Source: Pseudomonadota bacterium
GTDB lineage: Bacteria; Pseudomonadota; Gammaproteobacteria; Burkholderiales; Rhodocyclaceae
Direction: 5' to 3'
DNA: 9,349 bases
Assembly: GCA_023459095.1 (NCBI GenBank)
Contig: JAEWVQ010000052.1
Span: 1-9,349 of the forward strand
The notes under the pieces are model-generated. The model did no database searches and was not told the origin of the DNA. It saw only the letters and a program-made list of their open reading frames with translations. The stretch's first letter is position 1. Each line of letters starts with the position of its first letter. Below are positions 1 through 5,466 of the stretch, one piece after another. The position numbers were made by a program, and so were the translations under genes.

Positions 1-418
1 CCGTGGTGGCGCCGTGCACGAGCACGAAGTAGTGGCCGGAGAGCGGCACGCGGTACTCGCTGTCGGTGGCGGCGCGCGCGGCGGCGGCGAGGCGGGTGTC
101 GGCTGCGGGGACGCCGCCGGCAGGGGCGGCCGCGCCGAGCGCGTCGGCGGTGCGGGCGTAGAGCAGTTCGGCGTCGTGTTCGAGGCGCGCGGCGACGTAG
201 TCCTCGACCAGGCGGCGGGGGAAATCCTGCAGGCCGAAGGCGAGCAGGCCGCCGGCGGCGAGCAGCACCGCGGAGAGGGCGAGCGACAGCCGGGTGCGCA
301 AGGACTGCGGGTGCAGGCGGGCGGCGAGTTTCATCGCACTACCCGCCTGCCGCTGCGCGAGGTCTTCCCCCGAGGGGGGCGGATACTGCTTTTCCGGCGG
401 CAGTGCGGGCGCGTTCAT
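1..418 (-). CDS. Sensor histidine kinase, N-terminal part (cut by window edge)
   Basis: The visible 139 residues start with a Pro-rich cytoplasmic stretch, followed by LRTRLSLALSAVLLAAGGLL. That is a basic flank and one membrane helix at about residues 44-62, then the beginning of a sensor domain expected in the periplasm (from about residue 65). The HAMP, DHp and ATPase domains would lie beyond the left edge, so the kinase call rests on topology and on the gene directly following an OmpR-type regulator. The ATG at 418 overlaps the regulator's TGA as ATGA, suggesting translational coupling. An in-frame ATG at 334 (MKLAARLHPQ...) would remove a 28-residue Pro/Gln-rich leader. Neither start has a good Shine-Dalgarno sequence, so the start is uncertain. 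It probably phosphorylates the regulator at 415-1098. The signal sensed cannot be told from this fragment. Confidence 0.8.
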   Translation of the reverse strand, partial: MNAPALPPEKQYPPPSGEDLAQRQAGSAMKLAARLHPQSLRTRLSLALSAVLLAAGGLLAFGLQDFPRRLVEDYVAARLEHDAELLYARTADALGAAAPAGGVPAADTRLAAAARAATDSEYRVPLSGHYFVLVHGATT

Positions 419-1098
419 GGCTGGGCATCGTCGCGGAACACGTAACCCTGACCGCGCCGGGTTTCGATGCGCCCGGCGCCGATCAGCGTGCGCAGGCGGC
501 GGATGTAGACCTCGATGACGTTGCTGTCGCGCTCGCCGTCGTAGTCGTACACATGCTCGGCCAGCCGGGTCTTCGACAGCACCTCGCCGGGGTGGCGCAG
601 GAAGTAGCGCAGCAGGCGGAACTCGGTGGCGGTGAGCGCGATGGCGTCGCCCTCGGCTTCGTTGTCGGCCCTGACCAGGCGTTGGCCGGCTTCGTCGAGC
701 ACGAAGCCGGCGACGCGCAGCTGCGGCGCGGCCACGGGGGCGGCGCGGCGCAGCAGGGCGTGCACGCGGGCGAGCAGCTCCTCGATGTGGAAGGGCTTGC
801 CGAGGTAGTCGTCGGCGCCCGCCTGCAGTCCGGCGACGCGCTCGCTCCAGCCGTCGCGCGCGGTGAGGATCAGCACCGGCACCAGGTTGCCGGCGCTGCG
901 CCAGTCGCGCAGGAGGTCGAGCCCGGCACGGCCGGGCAGGCCCAGATCGAGGATGACCGCGTCGTAGGGCTCGGTGGCGCCGAGGTGGCCGGCGTCGATG
1001 CCGTCGGCGGCGAGGTCGACGGCATAGCCTTCGGCAGCCAGGCGGCGCCGCAGGCCGTCGCCCAGTTCGGGGTCGTCTTCGGCGATGAGCACGCGCAT
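415..1098 (-). CDS. OmpR-family response regulator (PmrA/QseB-like)
   Basis: A 227-residue DNA-binding response regulator of normal length for the OmpR/PhoB family. The receiver domain covers about residues 1-115: acidic pocket E7/D8/D9, phosphoacceptor D51 in ILDLGLPGRAGLDLL, T79 in LILTA and K101 in LGKPF are all present. The C-terminal winged-helix domain (about 125-222) shows TATEFRLLRYFLRHPGEVLS, then the recognition-helix region with SNVIEVYIRRLR, and ends in RRGQGYVF. It should bind direct-repeat DNA as a dimer when phosphorylated by the adjacent kinase. The start ATG at 1098 lies 4 bp after the PepSY stop and the stop overlaps the kinase start, so the three genes are almost certainly one operon. 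The sequence resembles the PmrA/QseB/BasR branch, but the paralogue cannot be fixed without a tree, so no symbol is given. Confidence 0.95.
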   Translation of the reverse strand: MRVLIAEDDPELGDGLRRRLAAEGYAVDLAADGIDAGHLGATEPYDAVILDLGLPGRAGLDLLRDWRSAGNLVPVLILTARDGWSERVAGLQAGADDYLGKPFHIEELLARVHALLRRAAPVAAPQLRVAGFVLDEAGQRLVRADNEAEGDAIALTATEFRLLRYFLRHPGEVLSKTRLAEHVYDYDGERDSNVIEVYIRRLRTLIGAGRIETRRGQGYVFRDDAQP

Positions 1099-1102
1099 GG
1101 GC

Positions 1103-1444
1103 TTACTTCTGCTTGCGGCGCAGCACCTCGCCGGAGCCGGCGTCGAGTTCGAGCTTGTGGATGCGGTCCTGATCGTCGATCACCTTGACCTCATACACGT
1201 AACGGCCTTGCTCGGCGCCGGTGGCGGCGTCGCGGCTGTGTTCGCGATCGAGTTCGACTTCGACGATCTGCCCCGGCTGCGCACTGCGCGCGCGGTTGAG
1301 GATGTCTTCCATGGGCAGGATCTTGCCGCTGGCGCGCAGCTGGCGGACTTCGTCCTGGCGCAGGTCGCTGCCGGCGATGCCGGGCAGGGCGATGCCGGTG
1401 CCGAGGGCGAGGAGGGCGATGGCGAGCAGGGGGCGGGTTTTCAT
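1103..1444 (-). CDS. Secreted PepSY-domain protein
   Basis: A 113-residue protein with a typical Sec signal peptide: MKTR, a hydrophobic core (LLAIALLALGTGIAL), and a likely cleavage near residues 24-25 (PGIAG). There is no lipobox cysteine. The mature part has the PepSY pattern: an N-terminal helix segment (LPMEDILNRARSAQPGQIVEVELDRE) followed by strands YVYEVKVIDDQDRIHKLELD and AGSGEVL. PepSY proteins are small periplasmic or membrane modules, proposed to bind or inhibit other proteins, and are often encoded beside two-component systems. Here it is the first gene of the operon with the regulator and sensor kinase, so it may modulate the kinase's periplasmic domain or be a target of the system. 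The start is well supported by an AAGGAG Shine-Dalgarno sequence at 1452-1457, 7 nt from the ATG. The exact role is unknown. Confidence 0.9.
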   Translation of the reverse strand: MKTRPLLAIALLALGTGIALPGIAGSDLRQDEVRQLRASGKILPMEDILNRARSAQPGQIVEVELDREHSRDAATGAEQGRYVYEVKVIDDQDRIHKLELDAGSGEVLRRKQK

Positions 1445-1451
1445 GATGAGG

Positions 1452-1457
1452 CTCCTT
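1452..1457 (-). promoter_or_regulatory. Shine-Dalgarno site of the PepSY gene
   Basis: AAGGAG on the minus strand, 7 nt upstream of the ATG at 1444. It is the best ribosome binding site in the window and fixes the start of the operon's first gene. Confidence 0.85.
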
Positions 1458-1476
1458 GTCGTGTCAGTTTAGCGAT

Positions 1477-1493
1477 CCGCCGGGGGCCGGCGG
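1477..1493 (-). other. GC hairpin in the predicted PepSY leader
   Basis: CCGCCGG, a 3-nt loop and CCGGCGG form a perfect 7-bp stem. It lies between the predicted -10 hexamer and the ribosome binding site of the PepSY gene, so it could be just downstream of the transcription start. There is no T-run to make it a terminator. A stabilising or incidental structure is equally possible in DNA this GC-rich. Confidence 0.35.
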
Positions 1494-1500
1494 TGGGCAA

Positions 1501-1534
1501 AGTATCGGCGCACGCACCTTAAGTGAAGCTGAAT
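1501..1534 (-). promoter_or_regulatory. Predicted response-regulator box and -10 for the PepSY operon
   Basis: On the minus strand ATTCAG (1534-1529), CTTCA (1528-1524) and CTTAAG (1523-1518) form two half-sites 11 bp apart, centre to centre. This matches the layout of PmrA-type boxes, known as imperfect direct repeats of YTTAAK with a 5-nt spacer. The second half-site is perfect and the first matches at 4 of 6 positions. A GATACT hexamer (1506-1501, 4 of 6 to TATAAT) follows 11 bp downstream. That layout would let the bound regulator overlap or replace a -35 element, giving a 5' leader of roughly 50 nt. The inference is autoregulation by the regulator encoded at 415-1098. The short, degenerate motif leaves room for chance. 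Confidence 0.5.
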
Positions 1535-1749
1535 TGCGGAGTCGCGGTCTCGGCGGCCACCGCCGCGCGCGAACCGGCGGTGCCGCGGCGCAGTCTTCTG
1601 GAGGAGGGGGAGGACGGATAAGTGTTTTCCGCCTCGCGCCGGGCAGTGGCGCCGTGTATCTTTGGACAAACCCTTTGCGCCGATGCAACACCGGCGCGGG
1701 GCCGCCGCCGGGCGGGGCGTGTCGAAAGTCTTCATGAGGGCTCGAACCG

Positions 1750-2958
1750 ATGGAGCTGCCGATCTGGCCGCAATGGCCGCTGCACTTCGATGCCGCGCTG
1801 CGGTTCGCCGCCGCGCTGCTGCTCACCGCGTGTGCCGGCGAACTGGCGCGCCGGCGTGCCGGCCTGCCGGCGGTGAGCGGGCAGATGCTCGCGGGGCTGG
1901 TGCTCGGCCCGCTGCTGCTGGGCTGGCTGACTGCCGACGATCTCGCCGCCTACCGCGTGGTGCTCGATTTTGCGCTCGCGCTGTTGCTCTTCGAACTCGG
2001 CATCCGCCTCGATCTGCGCTGGTTCGTGGCCAATCCGTGGATGCTTGCCTGCAGTGTGGCGGAGGCTGCGTTCAGCTTCGTGTTGGCGTTTGCCGCGCTG
2101 TTCGCGCTCGGGGTGGCGCCCGGGGTGGCGCTCGCGGTCGCGGCGGTGGCGGTGGGGACGTCGCCCGCGGTGGTGATGCGGGTCACCGCCGAGCTGCGCG
2201 CGACTGGCCAGGTCACCGAGCGCCTGCTCGCGCTGTGCGCGCTCAACGTCGCCTGGTCGGTGATTCTGTTCAAGCTGGTGGCGGGCTATGTGCATGGCGC
2301 CGCGCCCGAGGGCTGGCTGGCGTCGGTGCTGCATCCGCTCTACCTGGTGGTGGGCTCGCTGCTCGTCGGCGTGCTGGTAGCGGCGGCGTTCGTACTGCTG
2401 CGCCGGGGCTTTGATCTAGGTTCGGAAGCCGGCGTGGTGGCGATCTTCGGCCTGCTCCTGGCCATGCTCGCGGTGCTCGCCGCGCTGCGCCTGCCGGCGA
2501 TTCTGGCGCCGCTGGCGGCGGGGCTGGCGATCAAGTGGTACGACCCGCGTCCGCAGCGCTGGCCGGCGCATTTTGGCAGCGCCGGCGGGGTGCTGGTGAT
2601 CGCGCTGTTCATGTTCGCCGGGGTGACGATGAACGCCAGCGAGCTGCTTGCCGGCCTGCCTGCGGCGCTGGCGGCGATCGCCGCGCGCGTCGTCGGCAAG
2701 GTCGGCGGCGTGGCCGCGTTCGGTCCGGCGAGCGGGCTGAGCCTGCGCCAGAGCCTCGCGCTGGGCGGCGCGCTGCTGCCGTTGTCGGCGGTGGCGCTGC
2801 TGCTGCTGGAGGATGCACGCCAGCTCTATCCGGCGTTCGCCGCCGAACTGGCGCCGGTGGTGCTGGCGATGGTGGCCCTGCTCGGCGTGCTCGGGCCGAT
2901 CGTGACGCAGCGGACGCTGATCGGCGTCCGCGAAAACCGCAGCGGAGATTCGCCATGA
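1750..2958 (+). CDS. Kef/CPA2-like cation:proton antiporter family membrane protein
   Basis: A 402-residue, almost wholly hydrophobic protein with about 11-13 predicted membrane helices, matching the Na+/H+ exchanger domain of the CPA2 (KefB/KefC) family. Family landmarks are GQMLAGLVLGPLLLG (44-58), LALLLFELGIRLDL (76-89), GTSPAVV (136-142), FMFAGVTMNASEL (287-299) and ARVVGKVGG (312-320, with R313 and K317). It ends soon after the last helix, so the TrkA-N/RCK nucleotide-binding domain of KefB/C, which binds glutathione, is absent. Aligned without gaps to remembered KefC, the ion-binding Gln-Asp pair in the fifth conserved helix falls on N166-V167, so the aspartate is replaced by valine. 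Whether it is still an antiporter is therefore open. The ATG at 1750 has GAGGG 9 nt upstream. The stop overlaps the next start as ATGA. The substrate is unknown. Confidence 0.85.
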   Translation: MELPIWPQWPLHFDAALRFAAALLLTACAGELARRRAGLPAVSGQMLAGLVLGPLLLGWLTADDLAAYRVVLDFALALLLFELGIRLDLRWFVANPWMLACSVAEAAFSFVLAFAALFALGVAPGVALAVAAVAVGTSPAVVMRVTAELRATGQVTERLLALCALNVAWSVILFKLVAGYVHGAAPEGWLASVLHPLYLVVGSLLVGVLVAAAFVLLRRGFDLGSEAGVVAIFGLLLAMLAVLAALRLPAILAPLAAGLAIKWYDPRPQRWPAHFGSAGGVLVIALFMFAGVTMNASELLAGLPAALAAIAARVVGKVGGVAAFGPASGLSLRQSLALGGALLPLSAVALLLLEDARQLYPAFAAELAPVVLAMVALLGVLGPIVTQRTLIGVRENRSGDSP

Positions 2959-4112
2959 GCCTGGAACCCGTGAGTCAGGATGCCGCCTGTCTGGGCGCAT
3001 TCTCGCCCTCGCGCGCGCTGTCGCTGGGGGTGGAGCTGGAGCTGCAGCTGGTCAATACGCACGACTACGACCTCGTCGGCGCGGCCGAGGATCTGCTGCG
3101 CCTGAGCGCGCGCTGCGCGCTGCCGGGCGAGGTCAAGCCGGAGATGACCGATTCGATGATCGAGGTGTCCACCGGCATCTGCGACGGCCACGACATGGTG
3201 CTGGCGCAGCTGGAGGCGATCCGCGATGCGCTCGCCGGCGCCGCGCGCAAGCTCAACATCGGCCTCTGCGGCGGTGGCACCCACGCCTTCCAGCACTGGG
3301 GCGAGCGTCGCATCTTCGAGGGCGAGCGCTTTCTCTATCTGTCCGAGCTGTACGGCTATCTCGCCAAGCAGTTCACCGTGTTCGGCCAGCACGTGCACAT
3401 CGGCTGCCCGGGGCCGGACGTGGCGCTCTACCTGTTGCACGGGCTGTCGCGCTACATTCCGCACCTGATCGCGCTGTCGGCGGCTTCGCCCTTCGTGCAG
3501 GGGCGCGACACCGGCTTCCAGTCGGCGCGGCTCAATTCGGTGTTCGCGTTTCCGCTCTCGGGGCGCGCGCCCTTCGTCGAGCATTGGTGCGACTTCGAGG
3601 CCTATTTCGCCAAGATGGCGCGTACCGGCGTGGTCAAGGGCATGAAGGATTTCTACTGGGACATTCGTCCCAAGCCCGAGTACGGCACGGTCGAGGTGCG
3701 GGTCATGGACACGCCGCTGACGGTGGCGCGCGCCGCGGCGATCGCGGCCTACATCCAGGCACTGGCGCGCTATCTGATCGTCGAGCGGCCGATCCGGCCG
3801 TGCGAGGACGACTATCTGGTCTACACCTTCAACCGCTTCCAGGCCTGCCGCTTCGGTTACGCGGGCACCTATGTCGATCCCGAGACCCACGCGCACTGCA
3901 CGATCGGCGAGGCGATCGCCGAGAGCTTCGCGCGCATCGCCCAGCATGCGCGCGAACTGGGCGCGGACGCGGTGCTCGAGCGCCTGCGCGCCGGGGTGGC
4001 CGCCGGCGACAATGACGCCGACTGGTTGCGCGCGCGGCTGCAGGCCGACGGCGCGCTGTCCGAGGTGGTGATGGCGCAGTGCGCGCGCTGGATGGAGGGA
4101 GGCGCGGGGTGA
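2955..4112 (+). CDS. ybdK: YbdK-type carboxylate-amine ligase (glutamate-cysteine ligase family 2)
   Basis: A 385-residue member of the GCS2 family, close over its whole length to remembered E. coli YbdK. Landmarks: LGVELELQLVN (24-34), EMTDSMIEVSTG (63-74), CGGGTHAFQHW (105-115), FGQHVHIGCPGPD (143-155), RYIPHLIALSAASPF (166-180) and WDIRPKPEYGTVEVRVMDTP (235-254). The conserved acidic and His residues for ATP/Mg and the amino-acid substrate are present. The family forms a gamma-glutamyl amide from glutamate and an amine or cysteine with ATP. E. coli YbdK has only weak glutamate-cysteine ligase activity, and its natural substrate is not settled. The ATG at 2955 overlaps the transporter stop and has GGAG 8 nt upstream. 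The frame stays open back to 2535, but that is antisense-like Ala/Arg-rich sequence inside the transporter gene. The 3' end overlaps the next gene as GTGA. Confidence 0.93.
   Translation: MSLEPVSQDAACLGAFSPSRALSLGVELELQLVNTHDYDLVGAAEDLLRLSARCALPGEVKPEMTDSMIEVSTGICDGHDMVLAQLEAIRDALAGAARKLNIGLCGGGTHAFQHWGERRIFEGERFLYLSELYGYLAKQFTVFGQHVHIGCPGPDVALYLLHGLSRYIPHLIALSAASPFVQGRDTGFQSARLNSVFAFPLSGRAPFVEHWCDFEAYFAKMARTGVVKGMKDFYWDIRPKPEYGTVEVRVMDTPLTVARAAAIAAYIQALARYLIVERPIRPCEDDYLVYTFNRFQACRFGYAGTYVDPETHAHCTIGEAIAESFARIAQHARELGADAVLERLRAGVAAGDNDADWLRARLQADGALSEVVMAQCARWMEGGAG
4094..4102 (+). promoter_or_regulatory. Shine-Dalgarno site deciding the GTG start of the C26 hydrolase
   Basis: GGAGGGAGG lies inside the 3' end of ybdK, with its last G 6 nt before the GTG at 4109. 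It supports the overlapping GTGA start over the upstream in-frame candidate at 4079. Confidence 0.75.
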
Positions 4113-4906
4113 GTGGGGCGCCGCTGCGCATCGGGCTGTCGGCGCGCCTGCTGCACCAGCCGCCGGTCGAGCTGGGCTTCCCCGGCAAGACCCTGCAGTA
4201 TCTCGAACAGTCGATGGCGCACTGGATCATGTCGCACGGCGCGCTCGCCTTCATGGTGCCGACCATCGGCGAGCATCTGGGGCTGCGGCGCGCGCAGATT
4301 TCGGTGCACGACTACGTCGCCGCGCTCGACGGCCTGGTGCTGCAGGGCGGCGCCGACGTCAGCCCGCAGACCTACGGCGAGACGGCGCAGCGTCCGGAGT
4401 GGAGCGGTGACCGCGTGCGCGATCTGTACGAGATCGAACTGCTGTGGGAGTTCGTGATCCAGGGCAAGCCGGTGCTCGGCGTATGCCGCGGCGCCCAGCT
4501 GATCAACGTCGCCTGCGGCGGCACGCTGTGGCAGGACATCGCCGAGTACGTGCCGGCGGCGGCCGCGCACCGCAACGATGATCTGTACGACCAGCACCAT
4601 CACGACATCGTCTTCGTGCCCGACAGCCGCATCGCCGGCCTTTATCCGGGCAGCGTGGGCGGGCGGGTGAACAGCATCCACCACCAGGCGGTGCGCGATC
4701 TCGGCTCGGATCTGGTGGTGGAGGCGGTGTCGCACGCGGACGGGGTGATCGAGGCGATCCGCTGGACCGGCGCCGGCTACATGTACGGCTGCCAGTGGCA
4801 TCCGGAATTCCACGGCCGCCAGGCCGATCTGCTCGACGGTGCGCCGATCCTGGGCGATTTCCTGGCCGCTGCGCGCCAGGCGCGCGATGGCGGCGCGGCG
4901 GCTTAG
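4109..4906 (+). CDS. Peptidase C26 / class I glutamine amidotransferase-like hydrolase (PuuD-like)
   Basis: A 265-residue cytosolic hydrolase of the gamma-glutamyl hydrolase family. The catalytic triad is visible: nucleophile C126 in GKPVLGVCRGAQLINVACGG (119-138), and H231 and E233 in YGCQWHPEFH. Also typical are LDGLVLQGGADVSPQTYG (73-90) and VNSIHHQAV (187-195). Relatives such as PuuD split gamma-glutamyl-GABA; others hydrolyse gamma-glutamyl-polyamine or similar amides. No synthase partner for a true amidotransferase is adjacent. The start is taken as GTG 4109, overlapping the ligase TGA as GTGA and preceded by GGGAGG (4097-4102) 6 nt away. A start at 4079 would add ten non-conserved residues inside the ligase gene. 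Translational coupling to ybdK suggests the two enzymes act on the same gamma-glutamyl compound. After the stop, only 30 bp without a clear terminator separate it from a convergent gene. Confidence 0.9.
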   Translation: MSGAPLRIGLSARLLHQPPVELGFPGKTLQYLEQSMAHWIMSHGALAFMVPTIGEHLGLRRAQISVHDYVAALDGLVLQGGADVSPQTYGETAQRPEWSGDRVRDLYEIELLWEFVIQGKPVLGVCRGAQLINVACGGTLWQDIAEYVPAAAAHRNDDLYDQHHHDIVFVPDSRIAGLYPGSVGGRVNSIHHQAVRDLGSDLVVEAVSHADGVIEAIRWTGAGYMYGCQWHPEFHGRQADLLDGAPILGDFLAAARQARDGGAAA

Positions 4907-4936
4907 GATGGACGCAAGGCGAGGGGTGGGCCGCGG

Positions 4937-5383
4937 TCAGGCGAGGGCGTCGGCGCTTTCGTTGAGCGACAGCCAGTACATCGCGAGCTGGCCCACGGCC
5001 TGCAGGAAGTGCTCGAAATCGACCGGTTTTCGGATGTAGCTGTTGGCGCCGAGGCGATAGGCTTGCTGGATGTCGCGCGATTCGCGCGAGGTGGTGAGCA
5101 CGACCACGGGCAGCAACGCGGTGCGTTCGTCGGCGCGGATGCGGCGCAGCACCTCGAGGCCGTCGATGCGCGGCAGCTTGAGGTCGAGCAGCACGAGCGA
5201 GGGCATCAGCGTGAGGTCGCGCCCGGCATGGCGGCCGGTGCCGAACAGATAGTCGGTGGCCTCGACCCCGTCGTGGGCGACGACGACGGGGTTGGCGATG
5301 CGGTTCTTGCCGAAGGCGCGCAGTGTCAGCGCTTCGTCGTCAGGATTGTCCTCGACAAGCAGGATAGGGCGTTCGTAACCCAT
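4937..5383 (-). CDS. Single-domain response regulator, Rcp1/CheY-like
   Basis: A 148-residue protein made of one receiver domain and no output domain. It has the acidic pair E11/D12 in LLVEDNPDDEALTLRAF, phosphoacceptor D67 in LVLLDLKLPRIDGLEVL, T97/T98 in VVLTTS and K119 in YIRKPVDF. The EDNPDDE start and the length match the Rcp1 type, whose members take phosphate from phytochrome-like or other hybrid kinases and act through protein contacts. The start is ATG 5383, with AGGGGA 6 nt upstream; the in-frame extension to 5413 adds ten charged residues and is not conserved. No kinase is adjacent, so it is an orphan in this window. It follows prmB on the same strand after 83 bp, so it may be read from its own promoter or by read-through. 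Its partner and output are unknown. Confidence 0.92.
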   Translation of the reverse strand: MGYERPILLVEDNPDDEALTLRAFGKNRIANPVVVAHDGVEATDYLFGTGRHAGRDLTLMPSLVLLDLKLPRIDGLEVLRRIRADERTALLPVVVLTTSRESRDIQQAYRLGANSYIRKPVDFEHFLQAVGQLAMYWLSLNESADALA

Positions 5384-5466
5384 TTTTTTCCCCTGTTGGC
5401 GCCGTCCCTGCACTGACCGGCAATGTTCTGGTGGCGACCGGTCTGTGCCGGCTGTGCCGTGTCTCC
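5384..5466 (-). other. Intergenic gap between prmB and the Rcp1-like regulator
   Basis: The 83 bp contain GACCGG at 5415-5420 and again at 5436-5441, 21 bp apart, the second within the palindrome GACCGGTC (5436-5443). CTGTGCCG is also repeated at 5443-5450 and 5452-5459. No T-run terminator and no convincing -35/-10 pair was seen. The 21-bp spacing is about two helical turns and could be an operator, but this is speculative. Confidence 0.4.

Larger units (their letters stand above)
1445..1749. other. Divergent intergenic region (305 bp)
   Basis: This region separates the minus-strand PepSY/two-component operon from the plus-strand transporter operon, so it should hold promoters for both. Seen here are a PmrA-like direct repeat (1518-1534), a GATACT hexamer on the minus strand (1501-1506), a 7-bp hairpin (1477-1493) and an 8-bp hairpin with a 9-nt loop (1558-1582). 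A purine-rich patch follows at 1610-1617. Toward the plus-strand gene no clear -35/-10 pair was found. A GAGGG at 1736-1740 stands 9 nt from the transporter ATG. Reading frames crossing the region are low-complexity Gly/Arg/Pro translations and are not taken as genes. Confidence 0.7.

Noticed and set aside
403..1188. Plus-strand open frame of 261 codons opposite the response regulator
   Set aside because: It is the mirror frame of the OmpR-type regulator and has only Ala/Val/Gly/Gln-rich low-complexity content.
1558..1582. 8-bp GC inverted repeat in the divergent region considered as a terminator or operator
   Set aside because: The 9-nt loop, lack of a T-tract and high local GC make chance likely, and no gene ends nearby.
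1456..1737. Possible small gene on the plus strand in the divergent intergenic region (and a minus-strand frame 1464-1826)
   Set aside because: The translations are Gly/Arg/Pro-rich with no signal peptide, domain or ribosome binding site, and both overlap the predicted promoter elements.
2535..2954. Upstream extension of the YbdK frame
   Set aside because: The extension lies inside the transporter gene in another frame and reads as Ala/Arg/Gly-rich noise. The ATG at 2955 has GGAG at a good distance and matches the family's N-terminus.
2826..3947. A 373-codon minus-strand open frame opposite ybdK
   Set aside because: It is antisense to a clearly conserved ligase, and its Arg/His/Leu-rich content matches no family.
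4907..4936. Bidirectional terminator between the converging C26 hydrolase and Rcp1-like regulator genes
   Set aside because: The 30-bp gap has no inverted repeat or T/A run. Only a weak 5-bp stem occurs inside the 3' end of the hydrolase gene.
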